A DNA stretch of 31,995 nucleotides from Xanthoparmelia taractica (GCA_033085395.1 JANQBS010000372.1:1-31995); one strand, 5' to 3'. Counted from the stretch's first letter, positions 19,193-31,494 are shown. The notes: a model not told the origin generated them from the sequence alone. Numbers and translations are program-made.

Positions 19193-20433
19193 TTTGGCAG
19201 CGAGTCAAGGTGGGAAGGAGCCAGTTGCTCTGGACTGCTGACTTTCAATTTCTGCGGCTATATATGTAAAAGGGCTCTCAATGATCTGCAATCGAATGGT
19301 GATGGGATAGATACCCATGTCTTCACCGTTGCAAGCGAAAAGTGGTGATCGTGGTCAGTATCCACCACAACGGGTACAGACAGCAATGCGAACATAGCAG
19401 ATGGGTATCCAAGATCCCCATAGCCAGGCATGGGGAAGAGCCAATAGACGTATATATGTAGCAGTAGACCAGCCTAGTCAACGAAGCTGATGTTCGTGCG
19501 ATGTTGCATGATGAAGAGAGAGTGTGGCTAAGAAGGAGTCTTAGGATGTGTATGGACTTGATAGTAGTGAGCGTAGGAGCGGATGTGGATGATGTGTAAG
19601 AAGAAAGAAGAGTCTGGGAGGTAGAATGGTTGATATAGACTAGAGTGCCAAGAGAAGATTCACAAGCGGTGAAGGATTGACAATGTGTGTGAAGCTGCAG
19701 TGCTCAATTGAATGTTGATGAAGATTGTGTGTCAATGTCCTCCTTCCTTGCTCCCATGCTTCATCAGACAAGTCGGATGTCAATGAAGAAGTGTGAACGG
19801 TGCAGAGCACTCTGATCATGCACGTGCAGTGTAGTTTGATAGACTGGAAGGTGTGTGCAGCTTGTGGATGTTGGAGATGTGGAAAGAAGAAAGAATGTAG
19901 GAAGGAGAAGGGGTTTATATAGTCCAAGATGCCGAAGAGAAATTCTGAAAATGAATAACTCTGTGTTAATGCCTGGTATGTAACTTTTAATCGCTGTGGT
20001 GACACATCAGCGCTCTGGTGGCAAAATGTAAAGAGGGGTAGTGAAGCCTTATTAAGAACGGAGATTATTTGTCTCAGCTAAGGTGAAGAATGCCCTTCAC
20101 AACCGGATTCCGCTGCGTGGCGAAAGTAGTTATTGGCTTCAAGGAGCAACACATACAGCCAGCGGATCTCCACTTCACACCAACTCACAGGGATATAGTT
20201 CATCATGTGCGGGTACTGGCTCGATGTCATTTCCCTCGCCATCATGCTAGTGAAAGTAAGAAGGAACGGCGAATTTGATCAGTGATGGCACTCTGTAGCC
20301 CCTAGCTGCGTTGCTGATCATTGGAAACATTGGGAAGCCTTTCGTGCAATTCACACTCGGGAATCCGCAATTTCTTCAAACGAGGAATACTTCAAAGTGA
20401 TATTTGAGATTGAAGCATGACACCAACATCTTC
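19193..20433. other. About 1.2 kb with no supported gene
   Basis: Frames here (e.g. minus 20,005-19,640; plus 20,090-20,278) have no recognisable domains or splice support. The 19,500-19,900 stretch is G/A-rich on the plus strand. No repeat or RNA gene was recognised. Confidence 0.4.
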
Positions 20434-20673
20434 TCAGACACACACACCAATCAAATTACTGGATGTAACGAAGACTATCTGGGTGACATTCTCGGTGAGC
20501 TTCTCCACCGTCTCATCTTGCAGTCGCTGATTGATGACCTCCTCGAACATCTCTAGGACTAGAAGGTGTTCATTGTGTTTTCTCTCTCGAAGGTACATGG
20601 ATATAAGAGAAGCTGATGATTCTCGCTTCTCCATCTCCAACGTTGCTGATCGGAGGATGAAAGCTTCTTCCGC
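20434..20673 (-). CDS. Possible exon or gene fragment, helical
   Basis: An open minus-strand frame from 20,673 to 20,434 contains MEMEKRESSASLISMYLRER and LEMFEEVINQRLQDETVEKL, which look helical and amphipathic. A ggggtag just before it could be an acceptor and CCA/GTAATT near its end a donor, so it may be an internal exon; no partner exons were placed. Not recognised. Confidence 0.3.
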   Translation of the reverse strand, partial: AEEAFILRSATLEMEKRESSASLISMYLRERKHNEHLLVLEMFEEVINQRLQDETVEKLTENVTQIVFVTSSNLIGVCV

Positions 20674-20699
20674 CTACCCCTTACCCTATGGCATCACTG

Positions 20700-21401
20700 T
20701 TCCTGTCATGAACAGATCAGGAGTCAGACTGATGCTATTACAGTGAGCCCTGCTGGATGCCTCAAGGCAATCCAAATGCTTGCTGCATTTGATACTCGTA
20801 GAGAATTGAGCTCTGTACACTCAAAAGCTGTTACACAGCGCGTTTGATGGGCAGCAAGACCGCGGCTGGGGCTTAACAAATCCCAATGATGTTGCTAAGG
20901 CACCTTGTTCTTTGTGTGTAAGAGAGATCAGTATACTGTATGCAGCTGAGAGGGATTCTGATGTGCAATAGTAGATAGACCCAAAGACACTACATAGCGT
21001 AAAATTCAACTGACTTATTGATTCGAGCACGCTTCCCGTTCGAAGAGAGGCAAGTGCCCAATGTCGATGAAGATATTCGTCTTTTTTGATAAAGCTAAGC
21101 CACCGCAATCGGCAGTTGTTAGATGGCGCATCCAGATGGTTTGACTCACAAGCTGCTTGCTCGGAAGATGGCTACTAGCCTTCTGAGCCGGCAACTTGTT
21201 AACATGATGGGCAGGCAGCACACCATTAGGTGGAGCCTGTCTGAATTCGAGTTCTAGAATGACGCTATCACTTTATCGTGTCCATTATCACAATTTGGCA
21301 GGGTATAAAGATTGCACTCAACGCTCCAAAGATGTCGATCGGTCTTCAATCTACTCTTCGTTTCTCGTATTGATAATTCAAGTCCTGTTTCTAGAACCCA
21401 C
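20700..21401. other. No supported gene
   Basis: About 700 bp with short frames only; nothing recognised on either strand. Confidence 0.4.
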
Positions 21402-21566
21402 ATGTCATCAACTGGACACAGCACTCCGATAGATCAGGCGATATTCATAGAATTCTACAAGCGTGAGAAAGAAGGTTTCAGAAGTAGTAGGGGAGGAAGT
21501 GCAGACGTATACAAAGAACTTGCCAAGTATCAACAAAGTATCCTGGAAATAGGAATTAGGGCACTT
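21402..21566 (+). CDS. Possible first exon resembling the start of the 22,278 gene
   Basis: A 55-codon frame begins MSSTGHSTPIDQAIFIEFYK and runs to KYQQSILEIGIRAL before GTAAGC. The start shares ATGTCATCAACT with the gene at 22,278, as well as a similar hydrophilic, Q-rich opening. No good second exon follows: the obvious acceptor (TTACAG, about 21,616) gives a stop after seven codons. It may be a truncated relative or chance. Confidence 0.3.
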
Positions 21567-22277
21567 GTAAGCCTTCGTGCCCCACTTTGGAAATCACCAC
21601 ATAAACATTACAGTTTTTGATAGAGCGCTTCTGGTAAAAGATACTCCTGTGAATGGGAATCCACCTCGGCGACCGATTGTTGAAGCAACCCCTTAAATAA
21701 GAGGCTCGACGAGCGGCAGAGAATACCAATGGAAAAGCTGCGATAGACATCAAGGCGTTTCGGAAGGATCTTGGGCTGCGGAGAAAGATAATAGAAAATT
21801 CTTATTCGTACCGAATAGCAAACCATACCAGCATGGAACGCGGCCAAAATTCCCGAGATGCGAAAAGAGCGGGAACGAGAGAAAATTGAGAATGTGTGGC
21901 TGAGGAAAGCAATAAGTGAGACACTCACGTTATCAAGTATCTTTAAGTATCGAGAAAGAAAGGTGCTCTTACACGAAATGTCCGTCATACTAGAATATCA
22001 AATTGTTTCTGGGTCATGGAAGTGGTCCAACTTACCAAGACCGAGTAATGTGTCTGCTTTGACTGATAGAACACCACGGCTGCACGAATGTGAGCGCTTC
22101 CCGGTTCGGGACAATCCCCAAGTTGCAACCTCATCGGGTTCTCTCATCGTTATAATCGTATGACTCCAACTGCCACGTTGTATGCGACGAATATGATCTG
22201 TTCTTGTAAAAGGGTCACTGGCCCCACTACTCACTATTAATCAATTATGCTTCGATACTTTTCAACCATCAATCATC
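21567..22277. other. Upstream region with a possible plus-strand exon
   Basis: Around 21,835-21,920 the plus strand reads WNAAKIPEMRKEREREKIEN and VWLRKAI before a GTGAGA donor, with a TAG just upstream in frame. It looks protein-like but is isolated. The last ~100 bp should contain the promoter of the 22,278 gene. Confidence 0.3.
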
Positions 22278-23324
22278 ATGTCATCAACTCAACAAGACCA
22301 AGCCGAAAGTTCACCCACTTCTACAAGATTCCTCAAACAACAAGAAGAGCTTTTCAAAACACAGAATCAGAGAATTGTACGTACTTGGTCTCTATAAACC
22401 CGCACCACGACATTTGAACTGCCCTGATATCGTGCATAGGGGAAGCTTATGGATCTTTTGGTCACCTTCAATAAGATCTTGCACAACGCACAACAAGGTA
22501 ATGGCTCTCGGCCAGAGCAAAAGGCTGTGTGGACTACGCAAAGGGAAATCCAAAAAGCGCAGAATCAGATTGCGGAGATTAGGGACGAGCAGAGGCATCA
22601 GTTCCAGGCTCTGTCCAAGGATGATCGGAGGAGATTGTGTGAGGTTGCGGGATTGGAAAACTTGAAACGCGCTTGGTCAACTGTCGACGACGTCGTGTCA
22701 GAGTTGGATGTGCTGGCGACGTCGGACAAGCAAGAGGACTCAGTAGAAGGAGCAGGTGTGTTTGGGGAAACCAATATGCAGGAAGAGCGGTCGCGCGGTG
22801 TTAAGAATCTGCCCCAGCTGTATAGCGATCAAACGAAGATCTCATATAACGGATATAACAGCCATCAGAGGCACGGTGAGCAAGCATACAGGCAGTGGAG
22901 AGGAACGGATACTGTCCAGATACCTCACAAGCGTGTCGAAGCCCTCCGAGGTTCCGCGATAGGACAAGTTAGGCCCCATAGCAGTCAACCGCCTCCCCAA
23001 CAAGCGCCTTCGTCGCTAGACGAAACCGAAAGCCAGACAGGGCCGCAAGCATATCTTAATCCGTGGTTGGACGTGGCGACGATAGAAGAAATGTTAAGGC
23101 AGAATTGGGAAAAACAACAAGTATTGGCTGCTGATTTGAAAAGGTCAAAGGAGGATATTTTGGAGATGCAGGAGGATATTAGGAGAGCTGAGGAGGTATA
23201 CGGACGGAAGCTGCCGAGGGTGGATGTTGATATCGAGGAGTTTTTGAGGGCGAGGGAGGTGGTGGAGTGCGGCATTGCTGAGGAAGGGATTCAGGAGATG
23301 GAGCAGGGGACTGAGGGCAGTTGA
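22278..23324 (+). CDS. Uncharacterised coiled-coil protein
   Basis: Two exons, 22278-22376 and 22440-23324, 327 residues. The 63-base intron (GTACGT, CCCTGAT branch, CATAG) is phase 0 and joins LFKTQNQRI to GKLMDLLVTFNKILHNAQQ. Start 22,278 is used because it adds a clean first exon (MSSTQQDQAESSPTSTRFLK) to the larger frame. Residues about 50-90 (EIQKAQNQIAEIRDEQRHQF) and 240-300 (LAADLKRSKEDILEMQEDIR) look like coiled coils; the middle is polar and P/Q-rich. There is no signal peptide, membrane span or known catalytic motif. It ends about 490 bp before the AT-rich block. I do not recognise the family, and function is open. Confidence 0.7.
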
Positions 23325-23814
23325 GGGGCTTTCGGTCATCCTTTTCCGGCTCGCCTTTTTCAAGGTTGGTAAAACGGCTATCGTAAGGCACCCTTCAATC
23401 TTGAGATGGAGGTAGGTAGCTTCCCTGTTGGACATTAATACTATGCCCTATCTGAAGATTGGGCAATACGTGAGCAAAGCCCCCCCTTGACAGCCAAGGT
23501 ACAGGAGCTAGATAGCACCAGAGCCTTTCTGTAGGACTTGAGAGACGTAAATGAACATTACAAGCCAATGATATACAATCATTGCCTGTCTTACAAGAGA
23601 TTGGCATTGAGGCCTTCGGCCTGTCCGTGCGTAAGTATAATTCGAATAGTGGGGCTATGGGTTAGTGTGTCTCATGATCTAGCCGCTGTTCCAGATGCAT
23701 GCGCACATGCGGGGAACACGTGTCTTCGAGAGCACTATATGTATGGGTCTCACACCATTAGTTGGCTCTTTATTCGAATTCTTCTCACTCAAAGCAATCG
23801 TATTCTTTTATAAT
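23325..23814. other. 3' flank and isochore boundary
   Basis: Non-coding; short frames only. Composition changes sharply near 23,810, from a normal CpA/TpG-containing sequence to AT-rich RIP-like DNA. Confidence 0.5.
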
Positions 23815-26800
23815 CTTTATTCAACTAATTCTAAATCATTAAACACCTACACACTAGATTAGCGTATATTCTTCTTATCTTATCCACATCTACAATTCTT
23901 TTAATTCTTTTAATTATCTTATTCTTCTTACGTTATAACTATCGCTATTAGACGCTTTAAGATCTTTAAAAAGATCTTTAAAAAGATCTTTAAGAAGATC
24001 TTTAATAGACTCAAGATTCTCGTAAAGATTATTATACTCCCTTTCTCTTCTCGCTTCGCTCGATTTCGTAGACATAAGTCTATAATATCGAAGATACTCT
24101 CTTTAGAGACTCTTAGCCTAAGCGTAATTAAGAAAATTAATATTAAGATTTCTAGCTATCGCGATTAAGTCTTAGAGCTAAAAGAATATCTCGTTAAGTA
24201 TAAATATAATCGTTATAAGTAGTATTAAATATATAAGTTATACTCTCGTCGTCGTTATCGTTATTATCGATATTATTTATTCGAGTCTAATATTAATTTA
24301 GAGAAGAGTAATAATTCTAAATTCTCTTTTATATATATTAAAGATACGCGTCTCTTTCTTAATCTTTATAAACGCTATCGCGTTATCGATATTAAGTATT
24401 TTAAGTAAATCTTTTTTAAGATATTCAAATCTAAAAATCTTATTAAATTAAATCAAGAATATATTAATCGCGTCGATACGAACGATACTTATAAAGCAAA
24501 TAAAATAATATCTCTACTATAGTATTTCGAGGTGTATAATTAGATTATATATTATTATATATACTCTATAGTAATTATTCGTCTATAGAAGATACTATTA
24601 AATTATCGTTTTCGTCTAGCTAAGTTATTAATCTTATATAAATTTAACTTTTTTCGTGAATATTATTATACGTTTATAAACGTACGTATCTTAAATAGTT
24701 AAAATAATCTTATAGTCTAAATTACTAAAGATAGATATTATAGCGATCTTCTACTACGTAAAATAATCGCTTTTAGCGATATCAAGTAAAACTTAGATTC
24801 TATTCTTAAATTTTTCTTTATATATTAAAATTTTAATAAGAGACGATATTTACGCGAGTATTGCTAGTATTATTATATCTATCTTAATTATTAGCTAAAT
24901 TACGTAGTAATTACGTATTATAAGATTAAAACTAAGATCTTAAGTATTAATCTTATCTCGCTTAATAATCGAATTTCGAAGTCTAAATAACTCTTAACGT
25001 ATTCGTAGATATCTATATTACTACTATATATAGTAGAAGAATTCTTATACGCGCTATACGATTTATTAGATTTAGATCTAATTAATTAAGATTTGCTATA
25101 AGTAAAAGATTAAAATCGTTAATTAAAGAATTATTTAGATCTTATATTCGTAAAGAATCTTTCGACTATTCTTCGAAAGAAAGTATAAATCGAATATCGA
25201 GATTAAATTCTACGTTATCGGAATTATAATTATTAATTAATCTTTATAGCATCTAATACATTAATAATAAACCTTTAAAAATAGCTTTAGTATAATCGTC
25301 TAATCGAGATTAACTCTTAGACGAAGTAGTAATTCGTCTACTCGTCGCTAGGGCTAGTCTCGAAGCACGATAATAATTAAAAACGTATTTATAATCCCTT
25401 ATTTCTATACGAAACCTTAGTTAATAACGATATAATTTAGAATTAAGAGGCTTTAAAATACGGTATATACGATAACGCAGTGACCGCACTGCTGTAATAA
25501 GGCCTTAGGGCTTAGTTCGTCAAAAGAGACCTGAAAGACGTTTTTAGGCATATACCGGTCGCAATTTCAGACCAATGATTGCTAGAATTCCACTGTGACG
25601 GTCGCTATTGAATAGAACCATACCTACCCTTCGGCCTGCTCCTCCTTTGGACCATAGTGCTTCACTATCTAAACGATTTCTTCGCTATCCTAGCACCAAC
25701 CGATAATGCGATCGTATACGGTTAATAATTCGATCTCGTATATAAAGAATTAGACTTTAAAATTAATCACATCAAGTATATTATAGATATCATAGCCGAT
25801 TTTCTAGAAATTAAGTTCGATAGTATTCTAATATAAACTAGACTTTTTCTCGATAAGCTCGCCCGAGCGAGAAACACGATCAAGAACCTTCTAAATCGGG
25901 CGGTGATCTCATATCGCGAGCTTAAGTTAACGATCGATTTCTTATTATTTATCGCTAAGATCGTAATTCTAGAAAGAATATTCTTAAGACGATCTTTCGA
26001 TATTATTCGAAGATTAATAGTACTTATTAGAATTATATCGTATATTAAGATCGATTTACTATAATAAAAGATCTTTCTAAAAAATTAAATTAATCTAAAG
26101 TTAATTTATTATATTATTAATTAATTATTATAATATATTTGAGTTAATATATTAGAAATCTTTAATATAAGAGACTATATTCTAAAGTATCTAGATCTCT
26201 TATAGTCGATCTAGAAGATCTTTAATATTTTAATAATTATACGTTATTATTAGAAAGATATTTAATTTAAAGAAATAAAGATCGTATATCACGCTATTTA
26301 ATTATAATTGTAAAGATTTTAGAAATTACGATTAATATTATATTGCGATAATAACGTATATATTTATAGTTTTAGAAAGATCTCTATTCGCGAATTAGTT
26401 ATAATCTTATTATAAGATATAGTAATATTACTAGCTAAATACGATATCTATTTAATCTTAATATAAATCTTAATTAAGATTAATAAGCTAATAGATAACT
26501 TATTATACTTTCGATATCGAAAGATCGCTAACGTATATCTATAACTAAGATATATCTTAATCGCTTCGCAGAGCTAAGACGCGACTTATCGAATTTCTAA
26601 TATAATTAGATCGCATTATTACGAGAGATAGCTCGTCTTTTCTAATAAGATTTGATCGCAAAGACGCGAAAAATATATATTATATTTATTAAGTTATATA
26701 GCGCTTGTTACGTTATTAATAAGAATATATCTTTCTTAGCGATCGTTAACTTACTTATTAATTAGATCGTATATCTTAATATAAGACGAGTTAAGACTAA

Positions 26801-28009
26801 GACTATTACGATTTATCTAATAGACGTTAGATTAATCTACGTTAATATAAGATATAAGAATCTTACGATATTTTATAACTCTTAGGTATAAAGAATTATT
26901 ATTAATATTTAATATTTACGAGACGAGACTAAAACGAAAGAATATCGTTTAATTATTAAAGATCTATTATTATAAGTACTTATTTATATTAATTAAGAAG
27001 ATAAGATCGAAGTAACGCTTTATATAGTATTTTATTTTATATTCGTCGTATTTCTTCGTATAAATAAATTTATATATATTATATGTAATCGTAAAGATTA
27101 GAACTTTAAGTAGTGCTAAGGCACGTTTAGAAGCTTATCTAGACCTGCTAACGATCTAGCTAAATCTACTAACTACTAATCTTAGCGTTGAAACGACTTA
27201 ATTAACTATCTATAGTATTACTTAATCTCGATATATATGTCTTTATGAATAAGAATACTAATAAATTATTAAGCGAGATTAGTTTATTATTAGAATAGAG
27301 CGAAAGAACGTATCTTCTAAGAAAAGAAGAGAAGTTTATTTTCTTATCGATTTTCTTTATCGCTAATTTAAAAACTTATTAAATTTTAGCGCTAACGTTT
27401 AAAAGATAGCTAGTTTCTTAGAGTCTCTTATTTGATTCTCGATCGCGATAAAAGATTACGAAAATTATTATTTAATAATTATCGGTAGTTAAGAGATAAG
27501 CGAGCGACTAATCTTAATAAGTTAAGCTAATATTTTAACTTATCGAATATATCGAGATTCTAACTTATCGCGCGCTTTTAGTAATACTCGATAATATTAT
27601 TATAATCTATATAATCGAAAATTTCGAACGTCTCTTTTATTTTAAATCTTATATAATTAACGTTTTACTCGTTTAATTTAAAGAGAAATATATTAAGATT
27701 AAATATAAGAAATATAAGAAAGCGTAAGATTATTTTCTACGCTATATTCGAATTAAAGAATTCTAACGCGAGAAATACGATAATAATATAATTTAAACAA
27801 TTTAGTTTTAATATACGATTTAAGACTTAAAAGTAAAAAAGAGTGAGAAAAAGAGCGAAGAAGAAGCGAAGAGCGATAAGAAAAGCGAAAAGAAAGATAA
27901 AAAAGAAGCGAAAAATAAGAAGAAAAACGAAGAAGTAGCGAAGAGCGAGAAAAAAGAAGAGATTAATAATAAAAAATTCGAGTTAAAGTTCGAAGAAGAT
28001 AATAAATAA
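23815..28009 (+). mobile_element. RIP-degraded retroelement with RT and RNase H (tyrosine-recombinase/DIRS-like?)
   Basis: A fossil plus-strand element. RT signatures lie in one frame from 25,519: KRDLKDVFRHIPVA, then LPFG, HYLNDFFAI (the catalytic DD degraded to ND) and FLEIKFDS. The thumb/connection follows: DKLARARNTIKNLL and FLLFIAKIVILERIFLRR. The FGL...HYL spacing is about a dozen residues short, so an in-frame deletion is likely. An RNase H-like part follows to about 26,570 (YCDNNVYIYSF ... INKLIDNLLYFR, where ADxLSR is expected). Stops fit Gln or Trp codons. The HYLDDFF and FLRRL style resembles fungal tyrosine-recombinase retroelements, but I could not identify a recombinase, and no LTRs were found. 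Gag-like sequence may occupy about 24,200-24,500. Element boundaries are uncertain. Confidence 0.65.
27830..28009 (+). pseudogene. Open Lys/Glu-rich tail in RIP DNA
   Basis: Sixty codons without a stop encode an alternating K/E/S segment (KKSEKKSEEEAKSDKKSEKK) ending FEEDNK before TAA. The plus strand is almost pure purine, so it offers few C targets for RIP. It is probably the low-complexity C-terminus of the degraded element. Confidence 0.45.
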
Positions 28010-28109
28010 ATAGAAAATTTAATAAAAAGTTGAAAAATTAAGCGAAAAGCTTATACGAGACTTTAAATATACTTAATAATATCTCTTTTACTATTTAACT
28101 TTTTTCTTA

Positions 28110-28545
28110 TATTTAATATTTTCGAGTTAATCGATAGCTTATATATTATCTATATAGATAAATCGAGGTAAAAATAAAATAATATCTTAGATTTAAAGAA
28201 AGTAAAAAAAATTAAGTTTTAATAGAATTAGATTTCTATTATTTCTTTCTCTTATTCGATTAATCTTAATATCTCACGTTTTAAAGTAAATTAATAATCT
28301 ATATATAACTTATATAAATTAATAAAAATAGAGATAAAAGAACTATTAAGATTTAAAAAAAGAAAAATAGTTTAAGCTTTAATAAACTCTAATTTTCTTT
28401 TATTTAATTAATTCTAATATCTTATATTTTAAAATAAATCGATAATTTATATATTATTTATATAAATAAATAAAGTTAGAGATAAAAAGATATCTAATAT
28501 TTAGATAGAAAGATATAATTTAAGCGTTAAATGAGAAATCTATAA
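28110..28545 (+). repeat. Three degenerate tandem units of about 150 bp
   Basis: Units begin near 28,110, 28,267 and 28,417 and share a TAATATYTYAYRTTTTAAARTAAATYRATAATYTATATA-type order. They differ mostly by transitions, consistent with RIP acting on a tandem array (positions matched by eye). Confidence 0.55.
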
Positions 28546-28560
28546 TAACTAATCGTGTTA

Positions 28561-28832
28561 CGGGTCGGAAAGGTGTGGTATCTGTTGAATATAGTCGTTT
28601 TCAACTTTTTTTCAACTTTTTTTAAAAAATTATATCTTTTTAATCTATTTATAGAATTTTATAATTATATAAGCGTTCGCTTAAGCTTTTTACGTATTTT
28701 TAGAAGATAAAAAAATATTACGTAATATATTTATTAAAAATCCAATGGGAGTATGGGATATCCTATACCTTTCGGTATGATATTCGAAAAACTGGTCCCA
28801 TACCATTAAATATACCATATCTTTCCGACCCG
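28561..28832 (+). mobile_element. Complete 272-bp TIR element (MITE-like), TA target duplication
   Basis: Ends are CGGGTCGGAAAGGTGTGGTA and its inverted, transition-mutated copy (about 20 bp), flanked by TA at 28,559-28,560 and 28,833-28,834. It has no coding capacity. The left half matches bases 1-74 (inverted) and the right half matches 31,922-31,995 (inverted), so three copies of one family lie in the window. TA duplication suggests a Tc1/mariner-type partner. Confidence 0.75.
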
Positions 28833-28834
28833 TA

Positions 28835-30335
28835 GTCCAGCGTAGCAAACGTATTGTCTTATAATACGATTCTTTTAACTTCTTTAACGCTAGATAATAT
28901 ACTCGTATTAAGAAACATTATTTCAATAATAATAGTATTAATAATAGTATTAATATCGAAGCTTTAAGGTACGCTTTCTAATTCTTTTACTACTTCTTCT
29001 AATTTATAGTCGTCTCTCTTTGCGAGAATTAAATAAGTTATTCGCCTAATTTATATAATATAGATATCTATATTAGAAGATTATAATAATTAATTAATAA
29101 ATAGTAATTTCGTCTGCGTAACGAGTTAGAAGATTAATAATACGATTCGGCTTATTAATTACCGGTTCGAACGATATCGATACTCTCGTTATTTTTTAAT
29201 CTTATTACGATTAATAATTTTAGAGAGATCTTTATTAATAGAATCACGAGAGTAAATAATTTAATATTCAAGATATTTAGTCTTCGGGTTCGTTCGAAGA
29301 AAAAGTTCAATATTTAATATCGATAAGAATAAATATTTTATCCCTAATATCTTTTACTAGCGATCTTATTAAAATTAATAAGTGCTTATTATTAATTATT
29401 ATTAAGACGAAGAAGATTATAGAAAAATTTTATTAAAATAAATTAAATCTCGATAATAGAGAGTTTTTTTACTAATTTAATATCTTATAAGAAATTTAAA
29501 GATATTAACTTAAAAGTTTCTATATAAAAGAATACCATTATATTAAGCTCGCTTATATTATCTACTCGGGGAAGCGAAAAAGTATTCTAGAACGTAATTT
29601 CTAAGATTAAGAGAACGTTTAGAATAGAGTTTCTCGATGCGTAAGAATTCTAGAATTAGTTTAGAGAGTTTAGAAAGTGTTATCGCTAGACTAAATATAT
29701 TAAATAATCGCGTTTCTTCGAAGATATAAACTAAATAGATAGTTTGATTATAGTTTAACTTAATTATCTTCTTTATCTATAGCTACTTATTCGCGAAAGT
29801 TAACTCGTTTCTTAGTATATTAGTTCGATTGCGATATAAGTATATTAGAATCGCAATGAAAAGAAAATAGAAAAGTTAAAGTTAAGTAAATAAAGTATAT
29901 AAGTTAAGTTCCTTTATCGTTATTTTAACTGTGCTTGTAAAGATAAATATTTTTTATATAATCGTACTCAACACTCAGTCTCGTTTCTCGACTAAGTACT
30001 AGACGACCATATATAAAAATCAGCCATACATTAAAAAAAATACCATTATTCTATATGTATAACTACACTATTCATGAACTCCTTAATGATCTTCTTTCAA
30101 ATGCGTACCTCTCACTTTCTAGATAACTATTACGTCTTTAGATAAACTTTAATATTCTTAAAAACCTTCTTATAGACGTTATCGTATCTCTTTTATCAGA
30201 TAATCTCTCGTTTTTTTTCACGTGCTCGCTTAATTTCGAGTTGTTCTTAATTTATATAACGTGCATTCGCTAAATAAAGAATATCGCCCTTCTAAAGTAC
30301 TCTATTAATCTCTAATCGCTATTTTATTAAGAGAT
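28835..30335. repeat. AT-rich RIP-like block, original content unreadable
   Basis: Stops in all frames and no legible domain. Composition matches the blocks at 77-1300 and 23,815 onward. Confidence 0.6.
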
Positions 30336-30337
30336 TA

Positions 30338-30963
30338 CATCTGCAAATCTGAAAAGTTCCTGCTGGATTCAAAATTGCTGATCGCGCGGCTAGGGCTGAA
30401 ATCAAGAATTCCGCCGGATCAGCAACTCCATTAAATATCCGCCCGAATTCCGCCAAGTTAGCAACTCAACTTTGCTATTAGCACGATTTCAGTACAGTTA
30501 GCAAATACTACTTGCTATACTCACGAATAGCATTAATCACGTGACTCAGCCCTATATTCAGCCCTATATAATTTTTTTTATGATCGACGACGAGGTTCGG
30601 CAGCGATATACAGCGACGACCCTCAACGTCACCCCGAAATAGACCCCGGGATCGTGGATTTTAGATCAAATTCTCGCGGGGGTGATACTCGCGATAGTAG
30701 TACCCGAAGTAGTGCGCAACGTATATCATTGAGTACTTGCTACGAGGACTTTGCGCACAAAATTTGAAATTACCCTACTTGCTAAATCGTGCTGATTGTG
30801 CGGATAGCAACTCTATTTGTTAATCGGGCTGAATTTTGTCGATAGTTACTAACTCGGCTAAATTTTGCCGATATGGGCGGATAAGGCTGAATGTGCTGAA
30901 TCGTGCTAATCGTGCGGACCCGGCGGAATTCGTATGGAAATAAACTTTTTAGATTTGCAGATG
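30338..30963. mobile_element. 626-bp TA-flanked TIR element, little RIP
   Basis: Ends CATCTGCAAATCTGAAAAGT and the inverted CATCTGCAAATCTAAAAAGT differ at one base. Both are flanked by TA (30,336-30,337; 30,964-30,965). The interior keeps CpA and TpG, is GC-richer than its surroundings and has many subterminal GCTGAAT/GCACGATT/GCGGAT repeats in both orientations, plus an extended GAATTCCGCCGG near each end. No transposase frame is present. It is a non-autonomous DNA element probably inserted after the flanks were mutated. Confidence 0.8.
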
Positions 30964-30965
30964 TA

Positions 30966-31266
30966 CATCAAGCTATCTCAATTTCGTTACGAGTGAACTT
31001 CTGTAGAGACTACTATATATTCTCTAGTAAATCTAAATATAGCATTAACTCAATAGCTAATTACGCAAATTAACGAATATTCTTTGGAGTCTACGTAAGT
31101 AATATAAATAATTAAGTCTTTAAAGTAGTCTCGCGAGGTAATAGAAGCGAGTTATGTACTTTTTCGAGTACTATCTCTAGATCGTATAAAATTAAGCTCG
31201 TATATCTTTATGCTAATTATATAATAGTGAATTTAAATACTTAACGTCGAAATAAGTTAAATGTAG
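30966..31266. repeat. AT-rich RIP-like spacer
   Basis: Lies between the 626-bp element and the solo LTR; no gene or repeat recognised. Confidence 0.5.
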
Positions 31267-31494
31267 TGTTAGACTTGATTCTAGATTAGAGTCTTAGAGT
31301 TATGTAGTAGTGTGAAATTAGAAAGATATATATTTCATATATAGATCTGGTGGTAAAACTAATTCTTAAGGAAGAAAGAAAGGAAACTTGGGGGGATTGC
31401 TTGTTTAAGCTTATACGCCAAGGGTCCGCCAAGCATACGTATGCCAAGCGATTTAGGGTCCCCTCGCCTGGGGCCTAAGACCTTATTCCTAACA
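31267..31494. mobile_element. Solo LTR, 228 bp, with 5-bp target duplication
   Basis: Starts TGTTAG and ends CTAACA (inverted hexamers, TG...CA rule) and is flanked by the perfect direct repeat TGTAG at 31,262-31,266 and 31,495-31,499. No internal retrotransposon region is adjacent. The 3' part (31,400-31,480) is GC-richer and has a CCAAG motif recurring four times. It is probably left by LTR-LTR recombination; the TGTTAG type would fit Copia, not proven. Confidence 0.8.

Noticed and set aside
1..28636. A giant 28.6-kb element bounded by inverted ~75-bp repeats carrying the whole gene island
   Set aside because: The repeats are better explained as oppositely oriented copies of a 272-bp TIR element: the copy at 28,561-28,832 has both ends and TA flanks, and the window-end copy fits the same family.
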